Positions 56,601 to 64,000 of a stretch of DNA of 64,000 nucleotides are shown here, in pieces. The notes under the pieces were generated by a model. The model was not told the origin of the DNA. It worked only from the letters and a program-made list of their open reading frames with translations, and did no database searches. The position numbers and the translations under genes were made by a program. The DNA is from Silvimonas terrae (lineage in GTDB: Bacteria > Pseudomonadota > Gammaproteobacteria > Burkholderiales > Chitinibacteraceae), in the NCBI RefSeq assembly GCF_014202765.1, contig NZ_JACHHN010000003.1, forward strand, positions 1-64,000, in the 5' to 3' direction. Each line of letters starts with the position of its first letter. The stretch's first letter is position 1.

Positions 56601-56826
56601 CCTTGAAGGTAAACGGCGGGTCTTCTGACTGCGCCAGTTTGCCGTAACTGAGCACGCCAAACAGCGTGATCAGGGCCAGCAGAAAGATCACCAGCGGCTG
56701 GTGATGCAGTGTCCAGGCAGAAAGATTGAAACGGTGACTAGCCTCTGCCGGTGTGATGGGTGGCTCTTCGTGCGGGTGTTCGGCAGGCGCTTGCGGCGCG
56801 TGCTGATCCGGTTGCTGCTCACTCAT
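53635..56826 (-). CDS. RND multidrug efflux permease (AcrB/MexB superfamily)
   Basis: 1063 residues, 12 helices in two homologous halves with large periplasmic loops. Motifs: GLLVDDAIIAVEMMAVKLEQG (helix 4, paired Asp, about 432-452), GYRIL after helix 6, and IIMRNSVILVDQIEQDI in the second half. The 40-residue His/Pro-rich cytoplasmic N-terminus is longer than in AcrB, and the sequence resembles the branch with Acr_tran proteins lacking the AcrB-type entrance loop. Substrates are unknown; the TetR gene upstream suggests induction by a small molecule. Confidence 0.93.
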   Translation of the reverse strand: MSEQQPDQHAPQAPAEHPHEEPPITPAEASHRFNLSAWTLHHQPLVIFLLALITLFGVLSYGKLAQSEDPPFTFKVMVIQTNWPGATARQMQEEVTDRIVRKLQETPNVDFMSSYSRPGTSMIFFNIKDSAPAKDVPDTWYQVRKKVGDIGYTLPPGVQGPFFNDEFGDVYTNIYALQGDGFSFAQMHDYAERLRSELLRVHGVAKVDFIADQEQRIYVEISNTQMAKLGLTPQQIADAVNAQNAVAAAGTFFTADDRVFVRPSGQYKDVETLADTLIRVNNRTIRLGDIATIKRDYTDPPAQYMRFNQQNALGIGVTMQSTGDVIALGKALDGEMSHLQAQLPAGLKLVEVSSMPHAVSHSIDDFVEAVAEAIGIVLVVSLISLGLRTGMVVVISIPLVLAATALGMHMFGIGLHKVSLGTLILALGLLVDDAIIAVEMMAVKLEQGYDRLRAAAFAYSSTAFPMLTGTLVTVSGFLPIALAESATGEYTRSIFEVSAIALILSWLAAVIVIPLLGYRILSEHPTRRAFGHHEDGPQAEHHDIYDTRFYRKLRHVIGWCVKQRVIVLVITVVMFIAAMAAFTLVPQQFFPSSDRTELLVDLRLPEGASFAASLREAQRLESIIAKRPEIDHYVDFVGAGAPRFYLPLDQQLDSPNFSQFVITAKSIEDREKLAHDLTDILHNQFAAVRTRISRLENGPPIGFPVQFRVTGPEIGTVRQYAEKVAQIMRANPDTTNVQFDWDEPGERSVHFEVDQTKARALNVSSQDIANYLQMSLSGYTVTQFRERDKLIAVDLRAPERDRVDPSRIERLAMPTQEGTAVPLAALGHFSYGVEYGVVWERDRQPNITVQSDVQHGAQGIDVTNAIDPRLDSLRQQLPIGYRIEIGGAVEENGKAQGSINVQMPVLVIAVLVLLMVQLQSFSRVLLVVLTAPLGLIGVVIALLLFHMPFGFVAMLGTIAMFGIIMRNSVILVDQIEQDIKSGHQRLDAIIGATVRRFRPITLTAAAAVLALIPLLRSNFFGPMATALMGGITVATVLTLFYLPALYALWFRVKRTETAEKDAS

Positions 56827-57998
56827 TGGAGCGCCTCCGCCGATACGGCGGCAGGCTGGCTGGCCTGACTGTTGTCGCCCTCACCATCAAACAGGGGTTT
56901 GACCGGTTTGACTTTCTCGCCGGCAAATACCGTGTGTACCCCGGCCAGCACAATTTGCTCGCCGTCTTTCAAACCCGTGGCCACAGTGGCGGTACGCTCA
57001 CCGTAATCCACCACGCTGACCGGGCGCAATTCCAGCGTATTGCCTGGCTTGACCACCCACACCGCCGGGTCTTTACCCTGATGGAAGATGGCCGTAGCCG
57101 GCAGGCGGAAAGTGGCATCCGGAATACGCGCAACCGCCGCGCTCTTGCTACCCACAGGTTGCAGCATGGCGTCGCCCGTCATGCCCAGGCGCACTTCCGG
57201 CCCAGGGTGCAACAAGGTAAGTTTGACCCGGTAGGTACGGCTTTGCGGGTCTGCGGCGGGGGAGATCTCTCGCACTTTGGCGTCGTAGTGTTTGTCTGGC
57301 AGCGCGGCAAAGGTGACCGATGCAGCCTGGCCGACCGCCATTTTGCCCAGATCACGCTCGGCGGCGTCCAGATTGATATCCGTATCGCCATTCCACGCCA
57401 GGCCATACACCGCCTGGCCGGCTTTGACGACCTCACCGGTCTGCGCGTTTTCACTGGTGATCACGCCATCATGATCGGCGGTGAGCGAGGTGTATTGCAG
57501 ATTGTTCTGCGCCAGCTTCAATTGTGCCGCCGCCTGATCCCGCGCGGCCTGGGCGGCGGTGAAGTTGTCCTGGGTCTGTTCCAGTTGATTGGTGGCAATC
57601 AGGTTGCGTTTGGCCTGGGCGTGATCCCGATCCAGTTGCTGTTTGGCAAACACCAGTTTGTGCTCGGCACCTTCCAGTTGCGCCTGCGCGCTGGCCACCT
57701 GCTTTTGCGCGTCGACCGGGTCTTGCCGGGCCACCACCTGGCCTTGATGCACGCTGTCGCCCAGCCGCACGGTGCGGCTGACAATCTGCCCATCAATCCG
57801 GAACGACATCACATTGCTGTACCGGGCGGCCACTTCAACCGGGTAATGGAGCGCGCTATCACTGTCGGGTGCGGTTTGCGCATGGACCGGGCCTGCCACC
57901 ACCACGGCCAGCGGCGCAGGCGGGGGCGTGGCGTCTTTGCAGCCAGCCAGCAAACTGGCAGCGGCCAGCAACAACATGGGGGACAACGGGTGCGTCAT
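56823..57998 (-). CDS. RND efflux periplasmic adaptor lipoprotein
   Basis: 391 residues from ATG 57998 (MTHPLSPMLLLAAASLLAGC); in-frame GTG codons at 58004 and 58010 are alternatives. Lipobox LAGC, a barrel-sandwich (YSNVMSFRIDGQIVSRTVRLGDSVHQGQVVARQDP), a coiled-coil hairpin rich in Gln/Ala, and a beta-barrel/membrane-proximal domain. It links the permease to the outer-membrane channel. It overlaps the permease start by 4 bp and is the first gene of the efflux operon. Confidence 0.93.
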   Translation of the reverse strand: MTHPLSPMLLLAAASLLAGCKDATPPPAPLAVVVAGPVHAQTAPDSDSALHYPVEVAARYSNVMSFRIDGQIVSRTVRLGDSVHQGQVVARQDPVDAQKQVASAQAQLEGAEHKLVFAKQQLDRDHAQAKRNLIATNQLEQTQDNFTAAQAARDQAAAQLKLAQNNLQYTSLTADHDGVITSENAQTGEVVKAGQAVYGLAWNGDTDINLDAAERDLGKMAVGQAASVTFAALPDKHYDAKVREISPAADPQSRTYRVKLTLLHPGPEVRLGMTGDAMLQPVGSKSAAVARIPDATFRLPATAIFHQGKDPAVWVVKPGNTLELRPVSVVDYGERTATVATGLKDGEQIVLAGVHTVFAGEKVKPVKPLFDGEGDNSQASQPAAVSAEALQ

Positions 57999-58067
57999 GG
58001 TCACTGCCACTCCTGAAATCGGGTCGGTACTTCATCTACTCATTTGTCATTGCATCCTAATACACAG

Positions 58068-58083
58068 TTGTATCTGAATACAA
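58068..58083. promoter_or_regulatory. TetR-type operator candidate
   Basis: TTGTAT-CTGA-ATACAA is a perfect dyad in the 200-bp region between the divergent efflux operon and the TetR gene, placed to control both. Confidence 0.6.
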
Positions 58084-58198
58084 TATCGAATTCTTGAATT
58101 TCTTGTGACGGCTGCAATACTCCAGGCAGCGACAACGCTTTGCCACAGCGGGCTGTCGCGCCTGTCAGCCTGTTTTGACCGTGTGATAACATCGCCCC

Positions 58199-58852
58199 AT
58201 GACCCGTAAACGCCTCACCCGAGAAGAAAGCCGCGACCAGACGCGCCAGCGCCTGCTGGAGTCCGCGCAACAAGTCATTGCCAGCAAGGGGCTTGCTGCC
58301 GCCAGTGTTGAGGACATTACGGAGGCCGCCGGTTATACGCGCGGTGCGTTTTATTCCAATTTCGAAAGCAAGAATGATTTGTTTATCGAACTTCTTCGCG
58401 CGGATCACCAGAAAGCCGTTGATGAAATGTCGGCGCTCATGGGCCAGCCCCTGCCGCCAGAAGAACTGCGCCAGCGCATCCGCGAGATGTACGCCCGCAT
58501 GTATCGCGACAACGTGTGTTTCATGAACTGGACCGAAGCACGCATGCTGGCCGCGCGCGACACCGCGTTCCAGAGCCAGCTCTCGGCCATCCTTGTGGAA
58601 AAACGCGGCCAGGTCGCCAGCATCATTGCCCACTTCTACCAGTTGGCCGGCGCCACGCCACCCACCTCGCCCGCAGTCATGGCCATGGGTTTCATGAGCC
58701 TTGTCGAGGGCGTGAAGCTCTTTATGCTATCCAGCCCCAACGACATGAATGTGGATGAAGCCGAAACCATCCTGACCCTGTTTGTGGATTCGATCATGGA
58801 ACTGGCCATCATCAAGAGCCAGCCCGCTACCGGCCCGTTGCCCAATCTTTAG
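58199..58852 (+). CDS. TetR-family transcriptional regulator
   Basis: 217 residues. Helix-turn-helix at about 15-55 (RLLESAQQVIASKGLAAASVEDITEAAGYTRGAFYSNFESKNDLF), the TetR hallmark, then an all-helical ligand domain. It is divergent from the RND efflux operon, with a dyad TTGTAT-N4-ATACAA between, so local repression relieved by a pump substrate is likely. Start ATG at 58199; no better candidate downstream. Confidence 0.92.
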   Translation: MTRKRLTREESRDQTRQRLLESAQQVIASKGLAAASVEDITEAAGYTRGAFYSNFESKNDLFIELLRADHQKAVDEMSALMGQPLPPEELRQRIREMYARMYRDNVCFMNWTEARMLAARDTAFQSQLSAILVEKRGQVASIIAHFYQLAGATPPTSPAVMAMGFMSLVEGVKLFMLSSPNDMNVDEAETILTLFVDSIMELAIIKSQPATGPLPNL

Positions 58853-59008
58853 GCAGCAGATCAATGAAAGAAGCCAAACCCTTGAAGTACAAAGGGAACC
58901 TCTTTTTCTTGTAGCCGGTTGCGATCACTTCAACAAGCCCACACAGCCGTCCGGAGCCGTTTATCCGGGCCCATTTGCCGGAAAACCACACTCCCGCCCC
59001 GTTTGCCC

Positions 59009-59464
59009 ATGAAGACCATCAAAACCGCCCTCACCCTGTTTGCCCTCATCCTGCCCACGCTAATGACCGTGGCACACGCCGCCGACGCCCCTGCGCTGGC
59101 ACAGATTGAACTGGCCACCGCCAAGCTGAACAAGGCCACCGCCTTGCTGGGCGGCGCCCCCGGCGGCAGCGATGAAGAACGCGCCCGCCAGTCCTGCAAC
59201 GTCTATTACGTGGCCGCGCAAGCGCTCAAAGCCATCCCCAACGCCAAAGACCCGGTGTTCTCTGCCCTGCTCGATGACGACCTGGCCACCCACGACGCCA
59301 TCGGCGCGGCCGAAGGCAAAGCGTACCGACTGCATTTGGGGGCCTCGCTGGATGAACAGGACAAAGCCAGCGCCGCGCTGACCAACGCGCTGGAACATAC
59401 CCGCTACAACCTGGGATTGAGCGAGGCGGATTGCGCGAAGCTGGGTGTGCATCTGGGTCACTGA
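59009..59464 (+). CDS. Small secreted protein of unknown function
   Basis: 151 residues from ATG 59009 (MKTIKTALTLFALILPTLMT); signal peptide cut near AHA-AD (about 24). The mature part is helical and Ala-rich with two cysteines (in RQSCNVYYVA and EADCAKLG) that may form a disulfide. No family recognised. A REP-like repeat and a terminator follow. Confidence 0.7.
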   Translation: MKTIKTALTLFALILPTLMTVAHAADAPALAQIELATAKLNKATALLGGAPGGSDEERARQSCNVYYVAAQALKAIPNAKDPVFSALLDDDLATHDAIGAAEGKAYRLHLGASLDEQDKASAALTNALEHTRYNLGLSEADCAKLGVHLGH

Positions 59465-59479
59465 AGCATTGCCAAATTC

Positions 59480-59595
59480 GTAGCCCGGATGAAGCAAAGC
59501 GAGAATCCGGGGTTGCCACGTTAGCAAGAACCCAATACGGCGCCCTGGCCAACAGCGTCACCCCGGATTCCCGGCCTGCGGCCTTCATCCGGGCT
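59480..59595. repeat. REP-like inverted repeat, copy 1
   Basis: GTAGCCCGGATGAAG...AATCCGGGG on the left and CCCCGGATT...CTTCATCCGGGCT on the right, about 35-base arms. A second copy is at 62151-62274. The family resembles common extragenic palindromes. Confidence 0.8.
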
Positions 59596-59610
59596 CCCGG
59601 TGTGGTACCG

Positions 59611-59641
59611 CCAAAAGCCCCCTTCATTGCCGGGGTTTTTT
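59611..59641 (+). terminator. Terminator after the REP-like element
   Basis: AAAAGCCCCC and CCGGGGTTTTTT arms; likely ends the transcript of the small secreted protein gene, beyond the REP-like copy. Confidence 0.7.
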
Positions 59642-59805
59642 GTTGCCAGCAAGAGCGCGCCGCTGCTTCGCACAACCGCCAGGCGTCAGGCAGCAAACTT
59701 CGGACTGAACTGATCGACATGCCGCCACGCGTGGGGCACCGTCTTGTGCCTTGCCAGGTTACACCCCATGGCGGCCCACATTTCCATTTCGCCGGTTTGC
59801 ACTCC

Positions 59806-61476
59806 ATGACCAAGAAGAAAATCCTTTTACTCAGCGTTTCTGCGGGGGCGGGTCACATGCGCGCAGCGGAAGCGCTGCATCGCACGGCCCAGCTTCATTT
59901 TCCGGATGTAGAAACACTGCATCTGGATGCAATGGACTATGTGACGCCCACGTTTCGCAAGGTGTACACCGACTGGTATATCAAGCTGGTGAATATCAGC
60001 CCGACCACCTGGGGTTTGTTGTACCGCATTTCATCAGACACGGACCCCGGTGCGTTCACCCAACAGTTGCGGCGTGCCAGCGAGCGATTGAATACCCGCC
60101 CGCTGTTGCAGGCCATTACCGATTTTGGGCCGGATGCGGTGATCTGCACCCATTTCTTGCCGGCCGAATTGCTGATGCATGAAATCAACCGGGGGCGGAC
60201 TGATTTGCCGGTGTGGGTGCAGGTGACCGATTTTGATTTGCACCGTATGTGGGTGATTCCGCACATGCGGGGCTACTTTACGGGCAATGCAGAAATTGCC
60301 CAGCGCGTCCGCACCTTTCTGCCGGAGCAACCCAGCGTCAATCCGACGGGGATCCCCATCATGCCGGCCTTTGCCCAAAAGCCTGATGCGGGCGCGGCAG
60401 CACAAGACCTTGGGTTTGATCCTGCCCGGCCGGTGATTGTGTTGATGGGCGGTGGCGCGGGGCTGGGCCAACTGGATGAAGTGGCCAGCGCCTTGCTGCG
60501 GATCAAGGCTGATTTTCAGCTTGTGGTGATGGCGGGCCGGAACGAGTCTGCACTCAAGGCGTTGCAGGCACTGGTGGCGCACTACCCGCAGCGGCTTTTC
60601 CCGATCGGGTTTACCGATCGGGTTGATCAGATCATGGCGTGCGCCAGCTTTGTGATCACCAAACCGGGTGGGCTGACCACCTCTGAGTGCCTGGCAATGG
60701 GTTTGCCCATGATCCTCAATAGCCCCATTCCCGGCCAGGAAGACCACAACGCAGACTATCTGCTGGAGCAAGGCGCTGCGGTCAAAGCCATTGATACAAC
60801 GGCGCTGGTCTGGCGGGTAGAACAGTTGCTGTCTCAGCCGCAACAGCTGCAAACCATGCGCGATAACGCTTTACGGATTGGCCGCCCGCATGCAGCGCAG
60901 AGCGTGTTACGCACGGTGCTTGCTGATCTGGCACCCACCCGCAGCGAAGAACCTCAAGCCCTGGTGCTACCGCCAGCGCCGAGCACACCGTTTCCCCCGG
61001 GTGGGTGGCGCGCCTTGCTGACCCTGGGCTGGGTTTTACTGCTGGCCTTTTTCTTTGCCCAGGTGGAAATCCAGATTGAAGGAGCGGCAGGTTGGGCGGC
61101 CGCGTTGCCGACCTGGCGCATTGCCCATTCGCCCTGGCTGGATCTGTTCTGGGGTGGCCGCCCCATGACCGGGTATCACGCCTGGCTGTTCCCGTGTATG
61201 GCGCTGTTGTTCCATTTTCCGCTGGTGTTTGCCGGCCGTTTCTCATGGCGGGCAGAGGCGCGGGTGATTGCCTGCATCATGCTCTTCTGGGTGGCGGAAG
61301 ATTTTATCTGGTTCATTTGCAACCCTGCGTTTGGTCTGGCCCGGTTCAGTTCTGCGTTTATACCGTGGCACATTCACTGGCTTGGCCCGGCACCGGTGGA
61401 TTACTGGACCTCTTCAATCATTGCGGTGACGCTCTTCGCGCTGTCGTGCTGTGGTCATAAAACGCATGAAAAATAA
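59806..61476 (+). CDS. MGDG-synthase-type glycosyltransferase fused to a membrane domain
   Basis: 556 residues from ATG 59806 (MTKKKILLLSVSAGAGHMRAA). The frame is open 375 bp upstream, but that part runs through the REP-like repeat. N-terminal MGDG-synthase domain with SAGAGHMRAAEAL and a GT28-like C-terminal half with MGGGAGLGQLDEVASAL and KPGGLTTSECLAMG (about 285-298). After residue 390 comes a Pro-rich linker and four membrane helices (about 400-553). Related enzymes transfer sugars to diacylglycerol; a glycolipid role is inferred. Membrane-domain function unknown. It overlaps the phosphatase gene by 11 bp. Confidence 0.85.
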   Translation: MTKKKILLLSVSAGAGHMRAAEALHRTAQLHFPDVETLHLDAMDYVTPTFRKVYTDWYIKLVNISPTTWGLLYRISSDTDPGAFTQQLRRASERLNTRPLLQAITDFGPDAVICTHFLPAELLMHEINRGRTDLPVWVQVTDFDLHRMWVIPHMRGYFTGNAEIAQRVRTFLPEQPSVNPTGIPIMPAFAQKPDAGAAAQDLGFDPARPVIVLMGGGAGLGQLDEVASALLRIKADFQLVVMAGRNESALKALQALVAHYPQRLFPIGFTDRVDQIMACASFVITKPGGLTTSECLAMGLPMILNSPIPGQEDHNADYLLEQGAAVKAIDTTALVWRVEQLLSQPQQLQTMRDNALRIGRPHAAQSVLRTVLADLAPTRSEEPQALVLPPAPSTPFPPGGWRALLTLGWVLLLAFFFAQVEIQIEGAAGWAAALPTWRIAHSPWLDLFWGGRPMTGYHAWLFPCMALLFHFPLVFAGRFSWRAEARVIACIMLFWVAEDFIWFICNPAFGLARFSSAFIPWHIHWLGPAPVDYWTSSIIAVTLFALSCCGHKTHEK

Positions 61477-62074
61477 AAAAAAGTTGGTATGGGCCGCGTG
61501 TTTTGCGGCGTTGATCGCAGTCGGTGCGGCTTATGGTGAGCTTCAAATCATGCCTTCGGTATCTCAGGCTGACGCTTCCAGAAACCCGGCATGGGCAGTG
61601 CCGGTTTTTCCGGCACGCAATCTATACCGGGTTACGTCGCTGCTTTACCGCAGCGCGCAGCCAGAACCTGAAGATGCCAAGCTAATCCAGTCTTTGGGGA
61701 TTCGTACGATTATCAGCTTTCGGGCGAATCACGATGACGCCCATCTGGATTTTCCCGGGGTAAAGCGGGTACGGGTGCCCATGGATACCTGGCATATTGG
61801 CGATCCGGAAATTGTGGCGGCCTTGCAGGCCATCAGAGCGGCACAAAAAGAGGGGCCGGTGCTGATTCATTGTCACCATGGTGCGGACCGGACCGGCATT
61901 GTGACCGCCATGTACCGCATGACAGAACAAGGCTGGAGCCGGGAGCGGGCGCTGGATGAACTCCGCAACGGTCATTACGGGTTTCATGAAATCTGGTTCA
62001 ACATTCCGCATTATCTGATGAATGTGGACCTCACCCGGCTCCATCAGGAACTGCTGACAACACCCGCCGGCTAA
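61466..62074 (+). CDS. Membrane-anchored dual-specificity phosphatase-like protein
   Basis: 202 residues from ATG 61466 (MKNKKKLVW). One N-terminal helix (about 7-24), then a tyrosine-phosphatase fold with the P-loop HCHHGADRTG (about 134-143; Cys as nucleophile, Arg binding phosphate) and the general-acid region DTWHIGD. This matches the DSP/CpsB-unrelated group of bacterial lipid or protein phosphatases. Its overlap with the glycosyltransferase gene suggests action on the same glycolipid or phospholipid pathway; the substrate is unproven. Confidence 0.88.
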   Translation: MKNKKKLVWAACFAALIAVGAAYGELQIMPSVSQADASRNPAWAVPVFPARNLYRVTSLLYRSAQPEPEDAKLIQSLGIRTIISFRANHDDAHLDFPGVKRVRVPMDTWHIGDPEIVAALQAIRAAQKEGPVLIHCHHGADRTGIVTAMYRMTEQGWSRERALDELRNGHYGFHEIWFNIPHYLMNVDLTRLHQELLTTPAG

Positions 62075-62084
62075 GCCCATCTCC

Positions 62085-62114
62085 AAAGAAAAACCCCCGC
62101 TTTGCGCGGGGGGG
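62085..62114 (+). terminator. Terminator-like stem after the phosphatase gene
   Basis: AAAACCCCCGC and GCGCGGGGGGG arms but without a T run. An intact version of the same stem with TTTT lies at 62296-62329, beyond the second REP-like copy. Confidence 0.55.
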
Positions 62115-62150
62115 TGCCGGCGTGACCACCAATCTGGCACTGACCAACAC

Positions 62151-62274
62151 CGTAGCCCGGATGAAGCGCAGCGAGAATCCGGGGTGGCGTTGCTGGCAAA
62201 AACCCAAATCACACCCTCTGCCATGACCAATGCCGCGGCCCCGGATTCCCGGCTTCGCCTCCATCCGGGCTACG
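62151..62274. repeat. REP-like inverted repeat, copy 2
   Basis: CGTAGCCCGGATGAAGC...AATCCGGGG and CCCCGGATTCCCGGCTTCG...CATCCGGGCTACG; same family as 59480-59595 and in the same order. Confidence 0.8.
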
Positions 62275-62295
62275 GGCGGTTCCTGTACATGCCCC

Positions 62296-62329
62296 AAAAG
62301 AAAAACCCCCGCATTGCGCGGGGGCTTTT
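62296..62329. terminator. Terminator between the phosphatase and GH64 genes
   Basis: AAAAGAAAAACCCCCGC and GCGGGGGCTTTT arms; can act for both convergent genes. Confidence 0.8.
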
Positions 62330-62365
62330 GTTGCTGGCTAGCCAGCGTTACCGTCAATCCGGCCC

Positions 62366-64000
62366 TTACCAGTAAATGCCAAACGCGGCATGTTCCGGTG
62401 TCGGTGACATGATGGTGGAGCTCTGGTTGGACACGTCGTCGTAGGCAAAGCCATAAGCCAGGCCGCCGACGCTGTGGTTGTGCCAGAACTGCGCGTAGTA
62501 GTTGGCCGGTGCAGTCAAATACCACGCAGACGGCGTCGACCACTTGCTCACGTCTTCCATGATGTGGCGGTTGAAGGCGGCGCAGATTTGCGCCTCCAGC
62601 GCCAGTTCAGTGCTGTTGCCGGTCGCCAGCGTGCCCTTGCCTTCCAGGATGTCCTGGGTGGTGGGTTTGCTGACGTTATACGTGCCGCCTACATACGCGC
62701 CGTTGTTCAGATTGACCTCAGTGAACACCATGGTGTTGCCTTGCACCTGACCGGCAAAGCGACGGCTGCCGCCCCACATATCAATGGTCAGGGTGCTGGT
62801 GGTGTACTGGTTCCAGATCTGGTTCACGTACGCATCAAAGTAGTTGGCGTTGGCCTGGCCCACATCAAACGTGCTCTTGCCTGGTGCCAGAATGCGCGGC
62901 AAGGCAGGTGCAGTCAGGTGGAAGGCGGCCGGGGTTTCATTCACAAACTCGTTGTAAATGGCGGCCACTGGTTCACCCGTACCCGTTTGCATGTGGAAGG
63001 TGGCGTTGGCGCCCCACACATCCACCATCAACGGGATACCAAACTCATCGACTTGCGTGGTGTTGATCCACAGGCCGGTGTCGTTGTAGGTGAACTCGTA
63101 CCAGTCGTAATTGACGTTGATGTTGGGGTCCGTCGGGTTCAGCGGGTTGGGCCCGGCAAAACCGATGTTCCCGTTCACGTCAGACAAGATGGTGATGTAC
63201 ATCGGCCCACCCAAAGACACGAACACCCGGCCCGAATCCATCTTGGGCAGCTTCAGCAACTTGGCTTGCGCCAGGGTGAAGAAGTAGTTCGAGTAGTTCT
63301 GGCCGTTTTTGCTCAGGTGGTTGGCGCCATTGTTATCCGCCACTTTGGCGTCGGTGATGGTGCCATCCGGGCTAACCCAGGCAAACTGGCCGGTGGCCGG
63401 ATCACGCCCGATAACGGCGACGTAGATCTGGTTATCGGCATAAGCGCCACGAGTGTTGTTTTGCAGATCGATCCCCACAAAACCCGGATACACGGTGTAC
63501 GACGGTGTGGTGCTTGCCGGGCTGGCAGAGAGCGTCGCCGCTGCGGCAGTTGCCGCCCCGGTGGCACTGTTTACCGTCAGCACAGCATTGAGCGAAGTCA
63601 CCTTGCCACTGCCGTTGCTGATCACCACGTCAAACGTTGCGCCATTGTCTGCCGCTACCGTGGCGGGCGTGGTGTAGCTGGCCGCCGTGGCACCGGTAAT
63701 CACTGCGCCGTTTTTGTACCACTGGTAAGTCAGCGGCGCGGTGCCGGTTGCGGTGACCGAGAACAGCGCGGTCGCGCCTACCTTCACCGCCAGGCTGGCC
63801 GGTTGGGTGCTGACGTTAGGCGTATTGCCGCCTGCGGCCTGCGCTGCAAACACCTGGAACTCATACAGCGAGTAACCATACTGCGTGCCGCGTTGCGTGC
63901 CATACATGCGGATATAACGCCCGGTCACGGTCGGGAACGAGATATCTTCCGTGCCGCCCTGGCCGTTGGCCTGGTTATAAGCCGTGGTCCAGTTCTGGGC
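62366..64000 (-). CDS. Secreted GH64-type beta-1,3-glucanase with F5/8C and Ig-like domains (partial)
   Basis: The frame is open to base 64000, so the N-terminus is outside; 544 residues are visible. Order: end of an F5/8 type C (CBM32-like) domain (VTGRYIRMYGTQRGTQYGYSLYEFQVF), an Ig-like domain (about 59-140, LAVKVGATALFSVTATG, TYQWYKNGAVITGA), then a GH64 catalytic domain. The pair of acids expected for GH64 is visible: Glu in YDWYEFTYND and Asp in TTQVDEFGIPLMVDVWG. GH64 enzymes release laminari-oligosaccharides from beta-1,3-glucan, so this is likely a secreted scavenging or antifungal enzyme. Confidence 0.88.
   Translation of the reverse strand, partial: AQNWTTAYNQANGQGGTEDISFPTVTGRYIRMYGTQRGTQYGYSLYEFQVFAAQAAGGNTPNVSTQPASLAVKVGATALFSVTATGTAPLTYQWYKNGAVITGATAASYTTPATVAADNGATFDVVISNGSGKVTSLNAVLTVNSATGAATAAAATLSASPASTTPSYTVYPGFVGIDLQNNTRGAYADNQIYVAVIGRDPATGQFAWVSPDGTITDAKVADNNGANHLSKNGQNYSNYFFTLAQAKLLKLPKMDSGRVFVSLGGPMYITILSDVNGNIGFAGPNPLNPTDPNINVNYDWYEFTYNDTGLWINTTQVDEFGIPLMVDVWGANATFHMQTGTGEPVAAIYNEFVNETPAAFHLTAPALPRILAPGKSTFDVGQANANYFDAYVNQIWNQYTTSTLTIDMWGGSRRFAGQVQGNTMVFTEVNLNNGAYVGGTYNVSKPTTQDILEGKGTLATGNSTELALEAQICAAFNRHIMEDVSKWSTPSAWYLTAPANYYAQFWHNHSVGGLAYGFAYDDVSNQSSTIMSPTPEHAAFGIYW

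Noticed and set aside
59431-59805. N-terminal extension of the MGDG-synthase-like gene by 125 codons
   Set aside because: The extension runs through the REP-like repeat and a terminator; family proteins start at the ATG at 59806.

Overview
The window reads as one contiguous chromosomal segment of a betaproteobacterium, most likely Neisseriales (a Chromobacterium/Chitinibacter/Silvimonas-like relative; the genus is a guess). The evidence is an EF-P with arginine at position 32 beside its EarP rhamnosyltransferase, a macromolecular-synthesis operon rpsU-yqeY-dnaG-rpoD, Neisseria-like ATTCCCGC...GCGGGAAT repeats, and betaproteobacterial PEP-CTERM/exosortase B exopolysaccharide genes. No plasmid, phage or complete insertion sequence was seen.

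Layout. 1-390 is the end of ftsK, followed by a 1 kb non-coding repeat island (about 473-1503) and a small helix-hairpin-helix gene. 2140-2543 is rpmB-rpmG. 2655-8830 is an acetate-related block: a LysR regulator, DUF485-actP, aquaporin Z and acs. 9126-11874 is uvrB, behind a perfect LexA box, and truC. 11951-13748 is earP-efp. 14344-14934 is a PEP-CTERM protein that faces the end of a very long minus-strand exopolysaccharide operon (35187 down to 15114). That operon encodes the phosphoglycosyltransferase EpsB, PPIase EpsD, export protein EpsE, chain-length protein EpsF, a degenerate BY-kinase EpsG, exosortase XrtB, EpsI, a Wzy-like polymerase, two acyltransferases, a Wzx-like flippase, four glycosyltransferases, an alginate-lyase-like enzyme and an AlgD-like GDP-mannose 6-dehydrogenase. 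EpsL, another glycosyltransferase and a six-bladed NHL lipoprotein sit upstream. The AlgD/lyase pair suggests a uronic-acid-containing polymer, and the single PEP-CTERM protein is the obvious local XrtB client.

40230-45495 is the macromolecular-synthesis operon. Just beyond rpoD lies a CAU-anticodon tRNA gene split by a 263-nt group I intron inserted directly before the anticodon, the most striking single feature here. 45654-51088 holds tsaD, a GNAT, a FAH-family hydrolase, a CobD/CbiB-family membrane protein, a 193-bp MITE-like palindrome, sodB, a two-helix membrane peptide and a DUF2185-like protein. 51127-52020 is a second repeat island of the same architecture as the first. 52109-58852 is an RND efflux operon with a divergent TetR gene. 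59009-62074 holds a small secreted protein, an unusual MGDG-synthase-type glycosyltransferase fused to a membrane domain, and a membrane-anchored phosphatase. REP-like repeats stand on both sides of the last two genes. The window ends inside a secreted GH64-type beta-1,3-glucanase.

Non-coding DNA is rich in structure: two composite inverted-repeat islands, a MITE-like palindrome touching a start codon, two REP-like elements, three palindromes in an AT-rich 0.6 kb gap, structured leaders ahead of the PEP-CTERM gene and epsB, and a dozen terminator hairpins.
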